This document shows positions 46,441 through 59,129 of a DNA stretch of 64,000 nt, in pieces. Source of the stretch: Panicum virgatum (lineage: Eukaryota; Streptophyta; Magnoliopsida; Poales; Poaceae); assembly GCF_016808335.1 (NCBI RefSeq), contig NC_053149.1:56907922-56971921 (forward strand), written 5' to 3'. Each line of letters begins with the position of its first letter. Positions within the stretch are counted from its first letter, which is position 1. The notes under the pieces are model-generated. The model made no database searches. It saw nothing but the letters and a program-made list of their open reading frames with translations, and was not told the DNA's origin. The translations under genes were made by a program, and so were the position numbers.

Positions 46441-49400
46441 ATGTCGGATGTCCAGGAGCCGTTGTCGTGGGGGAAGTCCACCGCCACCGCGGCGGTTCTG
46501 AAGCAGCTGGTCGCAGAGAGGCTGCTTCCAGTGAACAACAACTCGGAGCGGCCGGCGTGGATTCCCCCGCGGCCGGAGGAGACCGAGCCGAATCCCCCCG
46601 ACGGCTATGTCGTGAGCCTCGTGCGGCTCCACGAGCGGGGATTCGGAGTCCCCGTCGGCAGGTTTATGTGGGCGCTGTGCGACTACTACGGAGTGGAGTT
46701 GCACAACTTCAGCCCCAACTCCATCTCGCAGGCGGAGGTCTTCGTCGCCCTCTATGAGGGGTACCTGGGAATTGAAGCGCGCTGGGATCTGTGGATCCAC
46801 CTGTTCCGCGGTGAGCTCTTCATCGACAACGCGCGGGGCCAACCAAAGAGGTACGCTCGCGCCGGCGGCCTCATGCTTCATGTGCGTGGACACAGGTCGC
46901 ACCTGTACATCTCCAGCAAGATGATGACGAACAAAGCCCGGTGGTCCCGGGGGTTTTATCTGGGCAACTACGGCAACCGGCTCCCGGCGTTCACCAACAA
47001 GGTGCTCTGGGAGAGGCCGGAGAAGTGGAACTAGGGGGGTATCGCCCCCAACGCATCAGGCCAGGCTCGAGGTGCTCACCAACGCGTTGCAGCGACTGGC
47101 GAGGAAGGGGTTGACGGCGGCGGCCGTCATCGCAAACTTTCATCGGCAGAGGGTGATTCCTCTCACAGAGAGGGACCTGCCAATTTTCGACCTCACCCCC
47201 GAGGCCCCGTACGCGGGCTCGAGGACATCGAATGTGCTGCTCCCCCGTGATGTCGCTGCCCCGAGAGCGAAGAGTGCGGTGGCGGAGTTCCCCGAGAACC
47301 CAGACGATCTCTGGGAGATCAAGATGCGCCCCGAGACGGGGTACATTTCTGTGGTGAGTTCAAGTTTCAATTCGTTGTTGATTCATGCTACTCTTCTCCC
47401 CGCTCCTTGATCCTGACTTGGTTGTGTTTGCAGAGGGTGAGTCGCAAGGGCCATGTCTCGAAGCCCCCGGTCCCGGAGGAACGCGAAGCCAACCGCCTAC
47501 ACGGAGAGGCGAGGAAGAAGAAGAAAGACCCAGCGAAGGAAACCACCGCCAGGAAAGATGGGGAGGGAGGAGAAGCACGCTAAGGCATGCAAGATTGCAC
47601 TAGCGGAGGGTGCCCCACGTCCCGCCACACCCGAGTCCACCAAGGAGGAAGATCCCTCAGATGGTGGGCTCAACTTCTCGGAGTCCGACCACGACGAGGT
47701 GGCGACGGGTGCGGGTTCCCCGCCGGTCTATCGAGGGGCCGGTGGCGAGGGCTCGACGGTGGCGTTGGGCCAAGCGAGACTCACGGCGGGGTCGTTGGTC
47801 GATCCGCACCCCGCAAGGGCGGAGCAGAGGTCGCCCACGCCGACGGCGGGGCGGAGGCCGCCCGTGTCGGCAGCGGGCGGGAGGTGTCAGTATGCCGCGG
47901 GCCCGAAGGAGCAGCACGGGCAAGCGCAGCATGAGCGTTCGGTCAGGGTAAGTGATCTTGATTTTATCCTTCACATTTGTTTAATCGACCCTCCAGTCCT
48001 GTTGACTTAACCGCTTCTTCCCCGATTACCCAGCTCCGGAGCCATCGCTAGGGATGCGGCCCAGCTTGCGCCGACCAAGGCCCTCAAGACCGGGGTGTGC
48101 ACAATGCCGCACACGCCACCGCAGCCCCTGTCCGTAGTGGACATAGCGGCGGAGGCCGCGAAGCTCCAAGAGGCGATGGCTCGAGGGGCCCAGATGGCCC
48201 AACTGGCTCGAGCGCCGGAGAGTGGGGGCGACGCCGGCCAGAGCAGCGTTGTAACAGTCGCTCGGGCTGACGCCGAGGAGGGGGCCGGCCGGGGCGGCGC
48301 GGATGACGCCACCCAGCTGGACGTCGAAATTGAGGCCGGTCGGGGCGACGCGAATAGCGCCGCCCAGCCGGTCGCAAGAGGAGGAGCTAGTGGGGATGCA
48401 CCGGAGCGCCCCGCTGGCCGAAGAGAGGAGGAGACCCCCGCCCCCGAGCCCCCGAGGGCTGGGGTCGAGGGTGTCACGGAGGAGGAGTCGGTGCTAAGGG
48501 CGCCGGCAGTGGAGGAAACTTGCGTCCCGAAGCCTGCAAGGGCCGGGGACGAGGGTGTTGTTGCAGCGGCGATGGCGCAGACGGCACCGGAGAATGTGGT
48601 GCCCTTTGTGGAGCTGCCGCAGAGCAGCGAGGAGTATGAGGGCTCGAGAGAGGTCAGCCCCGTTGCGTTGGCCAGCGCTGCCGACAAGATCGCCGAGTTC
48701 GCGTTGGCCTCCGAGGAGGCACTCGGCGCGGGGACGTCCGAGGGGCCCCGTCATGGGGCGATCATCCAGTCCGGGGTCCCCTTGGAATTTCTCCGCAACG
48801 AGCAGGACGAGGAAGCGGTCTGGAAAGCGCAGTTTGAGGTCGGCTCTCAGATTTAGGACCACCTCGACCGCGCCCTAGGGCTTCTCCGGACGACGGACCT
48901 CCAGATCAGTCAGGTAGGTGCCTCTCTCCCGGGAATCATTCGTATTTGGTCTTGATTTTGTGCATTTCACTCATGCTCTTCTATTTGCAGCGGTTGAGGG
49001 ATATTTCGCACAAAAAGAGCGCCGAGCTGACCCAGATGTACTCTCAGATGCATTGGCTCGGGCAGCACATCGCCGACTTGGTGCTCCGGAACATCGACGC
49101 CAACACCAAGATGACAGACCTGGTGGCGCGCAAGCGGGCGCTAGAGGAGGAGCTGGCACCGACTGCCGCCGAGGGCGATGTCCAGAGGGTCGCGGCGGAG
49201 CATAACATTCAGGAGGGCGAGGCGCAGACTGCAGAGCTGCAGCGTGTTAGGATGGCGCTCGAGCAGAAGGAGGCCGAGCTCCAGCGCGAGAAGGCGACCG
49301 TCGCTACGCTGATCGGGACCCTCGAGGAGAAGGGCAGAGCCCTCGAGGAAAAGGAGGTGGCCGTCCGGAACGCGGAGGCCACCCTCAAGGAGAAGGAGGA

Positions 49401-49941
49401 CTCCTTGTCCTCGCTCGAGGAGGCCGCCCGGGTCCAGCTGGAAGAGGCGCAGAAAAATATCGCGGGTAAGTGTTCGAAATTTCATTGTCATTTGATCTGA
49501 GTTTATCGCAACTTATCTTGGTTCCTCTGATTAGAGCTGAGGCAGAAAGTGGCGGATGAGACTGCGGTGAATGAGGCTATCAACACCGCGCTCATGGCGG
49601 CGCAGGTTGAATACGCTGAACTGGAGCGGACCGCCGTGAGCGTGTGCTAGGAGCTCGAGGAGGACGGTGCCGTGTCTGGTAGCTCGGTGGTCAGCCGCCT
49701 GCGAGCGCTAGGTGGCCGGATCGCCGAGCACACCAAGAGCACTTTCCGCCTCGGTGTCCTGCGAGCCCTCGCCATGGCCTCGACGCACTACATTATGGAC
49801 CTCCAGAGGGTATCGTCGGGGTACGTCATCCCAACCGACGCCGATGCGGATGCTGCGTCGGCCATCATGGATGACGCCGCCGCCGCTGAGGAGTTCGCCA
49901 CTGTCCTAGCCGGGAAGCTTGAAGTTGGCATCCCCCCATAG
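46441..49941 (+). pseudogene. Antisense gene of the second gypsy element ('putative gypsy type transposon' family), decayed
   Basis: About five exons can be drawn (46441-47353, 47434-47947, 48034-48913, 48991-49465, 49535-49941) with good GT-AG signals. The N-terminal ~200 residues (YVVSLVRLHERGFGVPVGRF, LYEGYLGIEARWDLWIHLF) look like the family annotated as Transposase_28 / putative gypsy type transposon. Then come an acidic low-complexity middle, a strong coiled coil in exon 4 (EQKEAELQREKATVATLIGT), and an Ala-rich C-terminal domain (STFRLGVLRALAMASTHYI). Decay: a stop at 47032 and a frame shift before 47072, stops at 48856 and 49648. Function of the family is unknown. It opposes pol transcription. 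Confidence 0.75.
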
Positions 49942-50371
49942 CTGAATTCGATGTCGTTGAAGACCCGCAAGGGGGGAGGATAACCTGTAGGAAGTCTGAG
50001 CCTCGGAGCCCATGTAATAAGTTAGTACTTGTTGTAATAGTACTTTTGGATTTAAGAAATTTGTTATTGTAAATCGACAGTGTGGCCCATCGAGGCCATG
50101 TGCGTTCGAGCCTTCTCCTTTTCCTACTTAACTTCCATGTTCTCGTATGCGTCTCAGATAGTTTTCAGCGAGGAAGTTCGCGTTCACAAATGACTTAGGC
50201 GTAGGGAGGTGAGTGGGGATGCCGTATCCCGGAGGCGTAGGCGGTCCCACGGCTCGGCCGATCCCATTCCATAGTCGTTTGCGCCTTGCGTTTAGCTTTC
50301 TAAGTATACGAGAACCTTAGACACAGAAATTTTACGAAAAAATGTTGGCGATTTTTGGGGACGTTCGGGGT

Positions 50372-50386
50372 CCCCCCCCCCCCCCC
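50372..50386. repeat. Poly(C) tract of 15
   Basis: A run of 15 C residues in the spacer between the 3' ends of the antisense gene and pol. A G run of 11 lies at 45910-45920. Such runs are slippage-prone and may be miscounted in the assembly. Confidence 0.9.
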
Positions 50387-50569
50387 GTAGTAGCCCCCGA
50401 GGGAGGCTTGGCTTTGCCGAGGGTAAAGTCAGGCGTACCTCAGTGTTCGTGCGTATCCGAGCCCCCGAGGGTCCGGAAAGTTCCCAAAGATAAATAAGTA
50501 ACGCATACTCCTTTATTGCTTCGGGAATCTTGAATACGAATACAAACGATGCACAAATAACTTAGAATT

Positions 50570-53500
50570 TTAAGGATAGAAGTGACGTAGCTGCTGTATG
50601 TTCCAAGCGTTAGCGAAGACTTCACCGTTTTCGTTCGCCAGCTTGTACGTGCCGAGCTTGAGCACCTCAGCAATGAAATATGGGCCTTCCCACGGTGGTG
50701 GAATCTTGTGGCGTCCTCTGTTGTCCTGTCGAATCCTCAGCACCAGGTCGCCCTTGTTAAGGTCTCGGTGTCGAACTCTAGGCGCTTGGTATCTTCGCAG
50801 GAACTGCTGATATCGTGCTAAGTGAAGGAACGCCACGTCTCGGGCCTCGTCCACCTGATCCAGCGAGTCCTCGCGGGCCTGCTGGTTCTGGTGCTCTTGG
50901 TAGGCTTTTAGCCTCGGGGACCCGTACTCCAAGTCAGTGGGGACGACGGCCTAGGCGCCATAGACTAGGAAGAACGGGCTGAACCCCATGGCCTGACTCG
51001 GGGTTGTTCTCAGGCTCCAAATGACCGAGGGTAGCTCCGTGAGCCACCTTCGGCCAAACTTGTTCAGCTTGTTGAAGATTCTTGACTTAAGACCTTCTAG
51101 GATCATGCCGTTGGCACGCTCTACTTGGCCGTTCATCTGTGGGTGTGCCACTGCCGACCAGTCCACACGTATGTGGAAGTCATCGTAGAATTTCAAGAAC
51201 TTCTTGCTTGTGAACTGGGTGCCATTGTCTGTGATGATCGAGTTCAGAACCCCGAATCTGTAGACGATGTCGGTGAAGAATTGCACTGCTTGCTCGGACT
51301 TGATCTTGGCGACGATGTCGGTGAAGAATTGCACTGCTTGCTCGGACTTGATCTTGGCGACGAGTCGGGCCTCGATCCACTTGGAGAATTTGTCCACTGC
51401 TACCAGCAAGTGGGTGAAGCCCTCGGGCGCTCTCAGCAGTGGCCCGACGAGGTCCGGTCCCCACGCGGCGAAGGGCCATGTGATGGGGATGGTCTGCAGA
51501 GCATGAGCCGAGAGGTGCAATTGACGGGCGTAGAACAGGCAGCCCTCGCAGGTTCGTACGATCCCCGTGGCATCGACGACTGCGGTTGGCCAGTAGAAAC
51601 CCTGTCGGAACGCGTTACCCACGAGGGTGCGTGGCGCCGCGTGATGGCCACATACTCCGGCATGGATGTCTCGGAGCAGTTCCCTACCCTCGGGGATGGG
51701 GATGTATCGCTGCAGGACCCCCGAGGGGCTGCGCTTGTACAGCTCTCTGTCGATCACGACGAAAGACTTGGCTCGCCTAACGACGCATCGCGCCTGTGCG
51801 CGGTCCGAGGGTAGCACCCCTCGGTTGATCCAGTCGAGGTACTGGTCGTGCCAGTCTTGCGAAAGTGGAGCCTCATCGATCTGCATTGCCTCGCCCTCGT
51901 CCTCCGAGGGTGCCTCGGTTTCGGTCTCCATGGGCTTGGCCTCATCCACCGAGGGGTTCCCGTCGGGGGGCTTGGCGTTCGAGGGGCCCGGTTCCGCCGG
52001 ATCCTTGAAATTGACGGAGAGCTTGGCGATGTCGCGAGGAAAGATGTTCGGGGGGACGGTGGTCCGCCCTGACGCGATCTTGTCTAATTCATTGGCATCC
52101 TCGTTGTGCTTGTGTGGGACATGGTTGAGTTCTAGGCCGTCGAACTTGTCTTCGAGGCGGCGTACTGCATTGCAGTATACCTCCATTTTCGGGTCGTGAC
52201 AGCTAGACTCCTTCATCACTTGGTCGATGACGAGCTGAGAGTCACCGCGTACGCCGAGGCATTTGACGCCGAGCTCGATGGCGATGCGGAGGCCACTGAG
52301 GAAGGCCTCGTACTCCGCCATGTTGTTGGACGCAAGGAAGTGTAGGCGAATTACGTAGCGCATGTGCTCTCCGTGGGGTGAGATGAAGAGGAGGCCGGCG
52401 CCGGCGCCGGTTTTCATCACCGACCCGTCGAAGTACATGGTCCAGCATTCCGCTTGGATTTGCGGTGGGGGCAGCTGAGTGTCCGTCCACACAGCGACAA
52501 AGTCGGCCAAGATTTCGGACTTGATCGCCTTGCGAGGCGCGTAGGTGAGAGTTTCTACCATCAGCTCCACGGACCACTTGGCAATTCTACCCTCGGATTC
52601 CCTGTTGTGGACTATCTCTCCCAGAGGGAAAGACGAGACCACGGTGACGGGATGGGCCTCGAAGTAGTGGCACAGCTTACGCCGTGTCAAGACCACCGCG
52701 TATAGCAGCTTATGGATCTGCGGATAGCGTGTCTTGGTTTTGGACAACACTTCGCTGATGTAGTACACCGGCCATTGGACAGACTGAGCATGGCCCTCCT
52801 CTTGTCTTTCGACAACGATCACCGCGCTGACCACTTGGGTCGTCGCAGCAACGTACAGGTAGAGGGGCTCGCCGTCTATGGGTGGTGTGAGAATGGGGGC
52901 ATGAGTGAGTGAGGCCTTCAGCCTATCGAGGGCTTCTTGAGCCTCGGGGGTCCATGTGAAGCGCTCAGTTTTTCTCAGGAGTCGGTACAAAGGCAAGCCT
53001 TTTTCGCCGAGGCGTGAGATGAAACGGCTGAGAGCTGCGAGGCAGCCCATGACCCTCTGTACCCCCTTCAAGTCTCGGATCGGTCCCATCCATGTTATGG
53101 CCTCAACTTTTTTAGGGTTGGGCTCGATGCCCCGCTGGGAGACAATGAAACCCAAAAGCATGCCTCGAGGTACCCGGAAAACGCATTTTTTCGGGTTGAG
53201 TTTTACCCCTTTGGCCGTTAGGCAATCGAACGCGATCCTGAGATCAGCGACCAGGTTGTCCGCCTTCCTGGATTTTACAACGATGTCATCGACATATGCC
53301 TCTACGTTCCGCCCGATATGGTCCCTGAATACATGAAGCATACACCGCTGGTATGTAGCTCCGGCGTTTCTGAGGCCAAAATGCATCGTGACATAGCAGT
53401 ACATGCCGAATGGTATGATAAAAGAGGTCGCGAGCTAGTCGGACTCTTTCATCTTGATTTGGTGGTAACCAGAATAAGCATCAAGAAAGGATAAAAGTTT

Positions 53501-53875
53501 GCATCCCACAGTTGAATCAACGATTTGATCAATACGTGGCAAAAGAAAGGGAACCTTCAGACATGCTTTATTTAAACTAGTGTAGTCTACGCACATCCTC
53601 CAACTTATATTCTTTTTCTTCACTAATACAGGATTAGCTAGCCACTCGGGATGGAATACATCCTTGATGAATCCGGCTGCCAGAAGTTTCTGCAGCTCTT
53701 GGCCAATCGCCCGGCGCTTGAGCTCGTCGAAGCGTCGCAGGCGCTGCTTCACCGGCTTGGAGTTGGGTCGGATGTCAAGGGAGTGCTCGGTGACCTCCCT
53801 CAATATGCCAGGCATGTCCGAGGGGCTCCACGCAAAGATGTCTGCGTTGGCGCGGAGAAAGTCGACGAGCACCAC
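50570..53875 (-). pseudogene. Gypsy pol: RT, dual RNase H and integrase, two internal stops
   Basis: Minus-strand reading: RT start (ADIFAWSPSDMPGI), WRMCVDYTSLNKAC, FLDAYSGYHQIKM, then a TAG at 53435 in place of Gln. Then [13 protein letters not shown] and catalytic YVDDIVVKS. RNase H one follows ([15 protein letters not shown]), then a second RNase H ([33 protein letters not shown]). The integrase has CGHH..C..C, the core [16 protein letters not shown] and [13 protein letters not shown] at 50951 replaces Glu of the VYGAEAV motif; the frame continues to HFYP at 50570. A 16-residue tandem duplication lies between the first two catalytic Asp residues of integrase. Confidence 0.9.
51263..51360 (-). 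repeat. 48-bp in-frame tandem duplication in the integrase core
   Basis: Two identical 48-bp units (plus strand GACGATGTCGGTGAAGAATT repeated at 51264 and 51312) encode [16 protein letters not shown] twice. The insert falls between the IN Asp of the AVDKFSKW region and the Asp of TDNGT. Confidence 0.88.
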
Positions 53876-53878
53876 TTC

Positions 53879-54772
53879 CTATTTGCTGTCGAGGGTGGCA
53901 CTGACCTGCAACGCCTTATCGTCGGGGTGATTCGGGTTGAGGGGCACCTTCTTGATACCCTCGGCATGTTCGAAGCTGCCCATGTGCCGATGCGTGGAGT
54001 CCAAGGCCTCGCTTGCCATCTTGTCGAGGGTGGCTGTGAGGGCCTCGTCCTCCGCTTGAGGCTCCGCGTGCTCGACGCACTCGACGTCGCTCTCGTAGGC
54101 GTGCTCGAACGAGAAGCCGACGGTGATGACACCCTTTGGACCCGGCATCTTCAGCGTAAGGTAGGTGTAGTTGGGGATGGCCATGAACTTGGCGTAGCAG
54201 GGACGACCAAGGATGGCGTGGTAGGCTCCCCGAAACCCCACCACCTCGAAGGTGAGCACTTCCTTGCGGAAGTTGGCTGCAGTACTGAAGCAGACGGGTA
54301 GATCGATCTGGCCGAGGGGTTCGACTCGCTTCCCCGGCGCAACGCAATGGAATGGAATGGCGACTTGCTGGGGCGGAACTTGTCCAATCCGATCCCCATG
54401 AGCTCCAAGGTGTGGGCGTACATGATGTTGAGGCTGCTACCTCCGTCCACGAGCACTTTGGAGAAGCGAGTGTTGCCGATGATGGGGTCGACAACAAGCG
54501 GGTGGTCCTCGCGGCCGAAGAAAATTGTGTCCTCCGACCAGTCGAGGTAGGATGGCGTGGCCTTGGTAACGGAGAAGACTTCCCGGAGCTCACACTTGCA
54601 CTGCCGAGAGGTCATGTTCGTCGTCGGCCCTCCGAAGATTAAGAAGGCCGAAGATGAAGAAGGCGTTCTCCACCGGGGGGAACTCGTCGTCTCCACCTTT
54701 GTCGCCAGCGTCCTTCTTCTTGTGCTCGTCGCAATTCGCGACGCGGTTGTAGTACTTCCGGAGCATCTCGCA
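53879..54772 (-). pseudogene. Gypsy protease region
   Basis: Between gag and RT the minus strand encodes a retropepsin-type motif VLVDGGSSLNIMY (plus positions 54423-54462), preceded by FGREDHPLVVDPIIGN. The usual DSG/DTG is DGG here, as in many Tat elements. The frame shifts around 54330 and again near 53880, so it is not continuous with RT. Confidence 0.75.
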
Positions 54773-56880
54773 CTACTCGAGGGTGTGGTTGACCCAGCCC
54801 TTGTGGTAAGTGCACGGCTTCTTGAGCATGTCGTCAAACAGGCCGCCACCGCCTCGAGGGGGGCCTCGAGGTCCTTTGCGGTCCGGGGCAGTGACGAAGG
54901 CCTCGACGGAGTCCTCCATCTGTCCCGGCCCGCGCTGGTTCGGTGGGGCCGGCTTCTTTCCTTTCTTTCCCCAATTTTGCTTCTTGGCGGGGGCGTTGGT
55001 CTTGGCGCTGCTGCCCTCTGCGGGCGCATCTTCCTTACACTTGTTCGCCTTGCCGTCAAAGATGGCACCAACTGCCTCCTCGCCGGCGGTGTAGTTAGTG
55101 GCGGCATCGAACAGCTCGTTGGTACGGGCGGGACGGCTTCGCGCAAGCTCGTGCACCAGGTTCCTGCACGTCGTTCCTTCGAGGAAGGCGTTGATGACCT
55201 CGACGTGGGTGACGCTGGGGAGCTCGGTGCATTGCTTGGAGAAACGCCGCACGTAGTCGCGCAGGGACTCGTTGGGCTTCTGCCGACACCCTTTGAGGTA
55301 CCAGGAGTTCCCAGGGCGAACGTAAGTGCCTTGGAAGTTGCCCACGAAGATCTTGACTAGGTCGGCCCAGTCGTGGATCTGGTCCGCGGGCAAGTGCTCG
55401 AGCCACGTTCGTGTGGCGTTGGCGAGGTGAAGGGGGAGGTTGCGGATGAAGACCGTGTCGTCTGTCGCACCGCCCAGCTGGCATCCTAGGCGGTAGTCGT
55501 TGAGCCAGACCGCGGGATCGGTCTCGCCCGAGTACTTGACGAAGGTGGTGGGCTGTCGAAAGCGCGGGGCAAAGGGAGCGGAACGAATCTCCCGGCTGAA
55601 CACACGGGTGCCCGGAGGCTCTGGTGACTCGCCCCTATCGTGCTCGGGGTCGAAGCGACCACCCCGTCGAGGGGTGTACTTCCTGCCATTGATGATATTG
55701 CGGGCGTCGCCGTCGCCGGCGTGTCCGCGCGTGTCGTGGAGTCGCTCCCTTGCGGGAGTCCTTCCGATGTGGTCGTGCACCGAGGGTGCCTTCGCACTGT
55801 CCGCTGCGGCTGCCTTGCCCTTTCCTTCCGGGGGAGAGTGCACCGAGGCCTCGCGGCCCAGGTGTGCTGCACCTCCGGTCTTCGGGACTGTCAAGCGCAT
55901 GCGAGACGCAGAGCTCTCGGCCTGCTGCACAGCAGCCTGCTCGATGAGCACCAGTGCCTCGTGGCGCAGGTTGCGACCCGAAGTCGTAGATGGCTCGGGC
56001 ATTGCTTGGAGTAGGTAGGCCGTAGCGACGAGTTTCTCGCTGGCCGTCTTCAGTTCCAGTGGTCTATCGACGTTGTCGGCTAGCATCCGTTCCCGGGCGA
56101 TGCGCCCCGCCGCCCGGGCCTGCGCGCCACGCGCGGTGCGCTGCTGCTCGAGCGCAGTGCGCAGCTCCTGCGTCTGCCGAGGCTGCTCATCAAGCCTGGC
56201 TTGAAGCTCCTTGAGTTGCACCAGCTGTGCCTACTGCGCCGCCGAGCTTGACGAAGAAGAAGGGGTCGCGACAGGCACCACCGCTTGGTTTGCCTGCGGG
56301 TCTGCCCCGCCATTCCCGTCATCGCCCGGAGCGTCGTCGATTTGCCCGTCCGCGAGCTTGACCATGAAGCACTCTCGAGTGGCATCATAATCCCCCTCGC
56401 TGGAGTCCTCAGAGCAGGTGAAGCAGTACGCCGCCGCGAGCTGGAACGAGCGGAAAGCGTCGAGGTCACAGACCCCGGAGTAGTCCTCGCCCTCCTCGGC
56501 CGTGAAGTTGTCCATGAAGAAGTTGATGTCGTCGGCGATCGAGCCCGCCGTCTCGGGGTAGGAGTCGTCAGGAGATGACGCGATGAGGTTGCGGATCGAG
56601 AGGAGGTGATGACCCGGCAGATCCTCGTACTCGGTAAAGTTGGTGCTGGATGATTAGGCATAGGTGGCAGCGTTGCGCATCCCAAAGGGAAAGGGCGACG
56701 GCGCAGTCGCGCCCTCCCTAGAAGGCACTGGGCCTGCAATCGATGGTGGTGCCGGCGCAGATGGCGCCGGAGCACGTGATGACGAAGTGGTGGCTCCGTC
56801 GGCCGCGACGTTGAGCTGCGACATGCCAACCTCAACCCACGTGGGGGAGCTGAGGCGTGCCGCCCTGCGCCGCTCCATGC
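54773..56880 (-). pseudogene. Gypsy gag of the second element
   Basis: One frame runs from about 56880 with stops at 56654 and 56229. N-terminal motifs include FPFGMRNAATYA. The central gag domain has FRQPTTFVKYSGETDPAVWL, FIRNLPLHLANATRTWLEHL and SLRDYVRRFSKQC. A zinc-knuckle-like CTYHKGWVNH lies at the C-terminus just before the stop at 54773. An Arg/Gln-rich coiled coil (about 56220-56090) precedes the domain. Confidence 0.85.
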
Positions 56881-57135
56881 GGGCTTGTCGCGAGCGCTGG
56901 CCCGAGCGCCTGTTGCGCCGGGCTAGTGAAGTCGGAGTGTCGGGGTTGTGTCTGGGCGAGAGGAGCTCCACGAGGTAACCGGCAACCGTTGCCGGTTGCC
57001 CTGAACACAAGACTCCCGAGCCAAATCTCATATCCCGCTGGGAGCAGATCCGAGGCACCCATGGAAAATAGGTTGGATCTGCTCGCCATCCCTGGAGATT
57101 AAATGGCAACAAAAGAGAAATGTCACACAGCGGCC

Positions 57136-57153
57136 CTTACCTGGCGCGCCAAC
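57136..57153 (-). other. Primer binding site of the second gypsy element
   Basis: On the minus strand, GTTGGCGCGCCAGGTAA directly follows the LTR end (CACCGACA). It is the standard Tat/Athila-type PBS sequence. Confidence 0.75.
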
Positions 57154-58500
57154 TGTCGGTGTCCTGACCCGGTGGCCCGGCACCAACTAGTGATAATGCT
57201 GCATGTTCCTCGTCCCAGATGGTTGATGCAGGAGGCAACACAGTCACGCACGGGTTTATCCTGGTTCCGGCTGCGAGGCCGTACGTCCAGCAAAGGAGTG
57301 TGCGAGAGCACTGTACTGTATTGCACTGGGGTGCCTATAGTAGAGGGTACAAGCGAGGCGAGAGAGGGAGGGAAGCTCCCAAGTCTCTGCTAGAGGAGAA
57401 GTTGATTGAGACGAGTGCCAATATCGGGGCTCAAGAGCGTGTGTGCTCTGTGAGTGATGCTGAATGTAATGTTCTGCCCGGATGGATAAGATAGAGCCCG
57501 CCTCCCCTTTTATAGACATAAGGAGGGGCGGCGTACATGTACGGGGAGATCGCGGAAGTCGTCGTCTTCTCCCCGAATCGCGGGGGTGCAGTGATCAAGC
57601 TCTGTGGAAAGTGCACTGTGGGGTATGGCGCCTGGCGTGGCAGTCGTCCTGGGCGTCGTCCTTGGCCTTGCGGAGATCGCGCCGGCGTCCTTGTAGTTCC
57701 AGCGGGCGGTGTGGTGGTTGTTGTAGGGGGTACCGTCCTTCAGGCGTGGTGTGGCGACGTTCCGAGGGTCCTGCAGGCGGGGGTCTTGTCCTAGTCAAGG
57801 TCGGGGCCGTTTCCGAGGGCCGTGCCCATGCCGTTCGAGGGTTCCGCGGAGGGAAAAACACGAGGGAAGTACGGGGAGTTGGCAGCACAGTAGTTGGAGC
57901 AGTGCCGAGCACGTCTCGCACAGCGTCACAAGTTCTCACAGTGTCGCCACAGTGCCCGGAATGACGGAGAAGTGACCGGAGTTGGCGGACGGGACTCCGG
58001 TCACAGCCACTGTGCGAAGTGGAGGCCAGACGTCGTCTGACCCGGGCATTGTGGAGGAGTGATTGGCATTTAATGCCTCCGTACGACGAGCGGGCGAGCG
58101 GAAGGGTCGTTTGTCCTTTCCGTCGAGGGGTGGCCTCGAGCAAGGCGGAGACGATCCGCTCCTCCGATGGTAGGCTCCCCACCCTCGAGCGAGGCGGAGT
58201 CAGTCTGCTCTCTCGAGGGTTGGCTCGCTACCCTCAAGCGAGGCGGAGATGCGGGGCGCCCTCGAGCGTCTCGGCGGGAGGCCCTCGAGCGAGGCAGAGA
58301 TTGCCCCGCGGGTTCGAGGGAGTGCGGATGGGCCGTACTTTGTACTTGGACCGTGGATTGGGCTTCTTTGAGTGATTTCCTTTCCTTTGGATTGGAGGGA
58401 GGCGTGTAGGCCTTCGTGTGCCCGATGGCCCGCATGTGTTTTGCGTTTTATGGGTGATTTAGTCCCCTAGTTAGGATGTCTCTATTCATGATACCCGACA
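57154..58500 (-). repeat. 5' LTR of the second gypsy element
   Basis: This 1347-bp LTR reads TGTCGGGTATC..GACACCGACA on the minus strand. It contains the CTCGAG-type minisatellite at 58130-58305. Confidence 0.85.
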
Positions 58501-58948
58501 ATTACGTTCACTATGAGAAGAACTTTTCAAAATGTTTGATTACATTTATCTGAAATGTCATAATTTCGTATAAATTATTACTCAAAGTTTTACTTTATGC
58601 ACATCACGACATATATTTTTTATTAGTGGAGGGTGCTTCTATCGGGAAATAGGGATAGTGAAGGACATCACCGATCACGGGAGACTTAAACTTTGATTAT
58701 TCCCCAAACAAAGACACGCCAACTTGTGTTCTCTCGGGCTAGTCGTTATAGCACGAGGCACGTCGCCAGGAGCATCAGTGGGGAGCCGGTCCTCGTGCCA
58801 ACTACTTTAATCGCCTCCTCGGCGCCCTGGTGCGGCGGTGGTTACTGGTTAATGGCCATCTCGCGGGAAGAACCCTCCAAGGGGCTGGCGGCTCGGCTGC
58901 TTTTGTCCCAAAAAAAAACTCGATCAGTAGGGGAAAGTTCGCCCAACG

Positions 58949-59121
58949 CAGGGGCGAAGCCAGGAATGGAAGACAAGAGGGCCGGTGACCCTTCTTCTTT
59001 TTTGATCCTCCTTCTTTTATCATTGGCCTCTAAAATTTTAGGGGAGCTGTGGGGGGCTCCATGGCATTTTAGGCACTAGGGGAGGCTGGAGCACCCCAGC
59101 ACCCTCCTGGCTCCGCCACTG
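58949..59121. mobile_element. hAT-like MITE, 173 bp
   Basis: Ends CAGGGGCGAAGCCAGG and its inverse (CCTGGCTCCGCCACTG) are flanked by 8-bp GCCCAACG (58941-58948) and GCCAAACG (59122-59129), one mismatch. CAGNGG ends with an 8-bp duplication indicate hAT. Confidence 0.78.
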
Positions 59122-59129
59122 GCCAAACG

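Larger units (their letters stand above)
44251..58500 (-). mobile_element. Ty3/gypsy Tat-type LTR retrotransposon (second), minus strand
   Basis: A 14.25 kb element. Its 5' LTR is 57154-58500 and a shortened 3' LTR is 44251-44763. Next to the 5' LTR lies a Tat/Athila-type primer site (minus strand TTGGCGCGCCAGGTA). A GGGGACTAC polypurine tract abuts the 3' LTR. Minus-strand order: gag (to 54773), protease, RT, RNase H, second RNase H, integrase (to 50570). An antisense gene on the plus strand (46441-49941) lies between pol and the 3' LTR. No matching 5-bp flanks (GGCGT and ATTAC). Confidence 0.9.

Noticed and set aside
48095..48856. Stand-alone 253-codon plus-strand ORF
   Set aside because: It is part of exon 3 of the antisense retrotransposon gene, not a separate gene.
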